Shown here: positions 6,123 to 7,019 of the stretch, one piece after another
Layout: each line of letters opens with the position of its first letter
Numbering within the stretch: the stretch's first letter is position 1
From: an uncultured Verrucomicrobiota bacterium
GTDB lineage: Bacteria > Verrucomicrobiota > Verrucomicrobiia > Limisphaerales > UBA9464
Reading direction: 5' to 3'
Assembly: GCA_903925515.1 (NCBI GenBank)
Contig: CAIYFP010000480.1
Coordinates: 1-7,019, forward strand
Length of the DNA: 7,019 nt
Translations under genes and position numbers: made by a program
Notes under the pieces: model-generated
Told to the model about the DNA's origin: nothing
What the model saw: only the letters and a program-made list of their open reading frames with translations
Database searches by the model: none

Positions 6123-6674
6123 TCAGCGGGGGCGGAGGGCGATGGTGGCGGAGCCTGAGAGGGCGGGGATGGGGAGATGTGGAGCGGCGTAGCGGGCGAC
6201 GACGGTGACGTGGGAGCGGGCGGGGGGCTTGGCGGGCCATGCGAGGGTGAACTGGTAGCCGGTGCCGAGGCTGGAGGTGGAGGCCAGGGGCTTGAGTTGA
6301 TCCGGGGTGAAGGACCATGTGGCCATGGGTTGAGGGGGAAGGGGCTTGCCGGGGGGCAGGGGGCCGTCGAAGGCGAGGATTTCGAGGGTGCCGGAGCGGA
6401 TGGGGATGCCGCGGGCCTTGTCCGGGGCGGAGGCGAACACCCGGACGGAGATGCCATCGGGCCCGGGGCGTGGATCGAGGTCAAGGGCGATGGGGAGGCC
6501 GAAGAGGTGGATTTGGGAGATGCTGGAGGAAGAGGGTGCGGTGGCGCAGGAGGCGAGGAGGAGGAGGACGGGAATGGGGAATGGGGAATGGCGAGTGGAG
6601 GTGGAGTGGACGCAAGGGAGGAGGAGGCGCCTGAGCGCCATGGTGGCTGCCATGATTGTCCCGATTGTCTTCAT
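6123..6674 (-). CDS. Predicted lipoprotein of unknown function
   Basis: A 183-residue protein. A hydrophobic stretch VLLLLAS (36-42) runs into C43, an excellent lipobox (L40-A41-S42-C43), so signal peptidase II cleavage and lipid attachment at C43 are expected. Ser42 and non-Asp +2 residue (A44) favour no inner-membrane retention if Lol rules apply. The mature part, about 140 residues, reads like a compact beta-rich domain: ALDLDPRPGPDGISVRVFAS, then IRSGTLEILAFDG, WSFTPDQL, SLGTGYQFTLAW and SHVTVVARY. I have an impression of similar uncharacterised lipoproteins in Verrucomicrobiota but cannot confirm it, and no function is proposed. The full-length start gives a 42-residue signal, long for a lipoprotein; ATG at codon 8 or 12 (6639-6641) would give a more usual length, and none has a clear Shine-Dalgarno. 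A 3-unit heptamer repeat encodes part of the signal region. Confidence 0.8.
   Translation of the reverse strand: MKTIGTIMAATMALRRLLLPCVHSTSTRHSPFPIPVLLLLASCATAPSSSSISQIHLFGLPIALDLDPRPGPDGISVRVFASAPDKARGIPIRSGTLEILAFDGPLPPGKPLPPQPMATWSFTPDQLKPLASTSSLGTGYQFTLAWPAKPPARSHVTVVARYAAPHLPIPALSGSATIALRPR
6570..6590. repeat. Heptamer tandem repeat (GGGAATG x3) within the lipoprotein signal region
   Basis: Three perfect head-to-tail copies of GGGAATG (plus strand) lie at 6570-6576, 6577-6583 and 6584-6590. On the coding (minus) strand they encode about seven residues (HSPFPIP) directly before the hydrophobic core of the signal peptide. Gain or loss of one unit would shift frame between the upstream ATG codons and the lipobox. 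Confidence 0.85.
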
Positions 6675-6794
6675 GAGAGATGACGGCCGTTGGAACGGCG
6701 CTGGATTCAGGAGTCGAGGCTATCCGATGGGGTTCGGCATCGACTTCGCCGCGTCACCTCTTGATGGGGCCATTTGCCAATCACGGCGTCCTGA
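6675..6794. other. 120-bp gap between two minus-strand genes
   Basis: This gap separates the unrecognised gene end (6795) from the lipoprotein start (6674). Besides the dyad at 6686-6699 it holds a weak stem, CGATG (6725-6729) with CATCG (6738-6742). That stem could belong to a terminator for the upstream gene, although no T-run follows on the minus strand. No ORF or clear promoter is visible. Confidence 0.4.
6686..6699. promoter_or_regulatory. Dyad GCCGTT-GG-AACGGC upstream of the lipoprotein gene
   Basis: A perfect 6-bp inverted repeat with a 2-base centre ends 11 bases upstream of the minus-strand ATG at 6674. It is compact enough for an operator half-site pair and sits in the 5' leader or proximal promoter. 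No -10/-35 pair could be assigned around it, and regulation is only inferred from position. Confidence 0.3.
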
Positions 6795-7019
6795 CTAGCG
6801 GGAGCCGTTGGGGGCGGGCTTGGGCAGGGGCTTTCGGCGGAGGGAAGGGGCGCCGTTGGTGGGGGCGAGGTCGGGCGGGAGGATGGGCTCGATGACGGGG
6901 CGTTGGAATTCGTCGGGCTTGAGCTCCTTGCGGAAGCGGGAGCGGCGGATGATGTCGTCGGTGATGGCTTGGGGATCTTCGAGGGCGACGGATTCCTGGG
7001 GGTTGGCGAGGACGACGGG
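6795..7019 (-). CDS. C-terminal part of an unrecognised protein (5' end outside window)
   Basis: The minus-strand frame is open from the right window edge to TAG at 6795-6797 and gives 74 residues. It was recognised from strong third-position G/C and a protein-like composition. Segments include ALEDPQAITDDIIRRSRFRK, then LKPDEFQRPVIEPILPPDL, and a basic Pro-rich tail ending LRRKPLPKPAPNGSR. The tail looks disordered. No domain is recognisable. The lipoprotein gene follows on the same strand after 120 bp, so they may be separate units. Only the 3' end is seen, so function is left open. Confidence 0.7.
   Translation of the reverse strand, partial: PVVLANPQESVALEDPQAITDDIIRRSRFRKELKPDEFQRPVIEPILPPDLAPTNGAPSLRRKPLPKPAPNGSR

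Noticed and set aside
5985..6694. Similar strings ATGACGGCCG(A)TTGGA at 5985-5999 and 6680-6694 as ends of an insertion
   Set aside because: Only about 15 bases with one gap, and many shorter matches of this kind are expected by chance in 7 kb. It would also enclose an apparently normal gene without other element features.

Overview
The window looks like a piece of a GC-rich bacterial chromosome, most likely from the Verrucomicrobiota (possibly a Limisphaerales/Pedosphaera-type lineage). The lineage call is inference. It rests on the exported protein at 115-999, which combines paired EF-hand-like DxDxDG loops followed by an EYLAGT-type motif with a C-terminal RTYTVEASADMTGW...RRFFRVKV-type module, an arrangement common in large exported proteins of that phylum. 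High GC at third codon positions and mostly weak Shine-Dalgarno sites fit but do not prove it.

Layout. (1) 2-88: the last 28 codons of an unrecognised plus-strand gene, followed after 26 bp by a calcium-loop surface or periplasmic protein (115-999). (2) 1000-1274: a structured intergenic region with overlapping hairpins, a REP-like hairpin, an 8-bp inverted repeat next to a GGAGG site, and a possible 8-codon leader ORF whose stop overlaps the next start. (3) 1275-5707: a two-gene signalling operon with a 4-bp ATGA overlap. The first gene encodes a receiver-less CheB methylesterase / CheR methyltransferase / coiled-coil / PAS protein; the second a PAS histidine kinase with a C-terminal receiver. 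(4) 5708-6122: 415 bp without a convincing gene, lying between convergent transcripts. It holds an 18-bp inverted repeat (17/18) about 255 bp apart, a 9-bp tandem repeat of eight units, and a very G-rich tract that could form a quadruplex. (5) 6123-6674, minus strand: a lipoprotein of unknown function with a clean LASC lipobox. (6) 6795-7019, minus strand: the last 74 codons of an unrecognised gene with a proline-rich basic tail.

Functionally, the centre is a sensory module. The CheB and CheR domains keep the expected catalytic and SAM-binding motifs, but no chemoreceptor, CheA or CheW lies in the window. The separate kinase next door supplies the histidine-kinase output that in some related CheB-CheR-PAS proteins is fused to the same chain. 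Input and substrate are unknown. I see no mobile-element genes, tRNA, rRNA or CRISPR array. The least explained parts are the non-coding stretches on either side of the operon.
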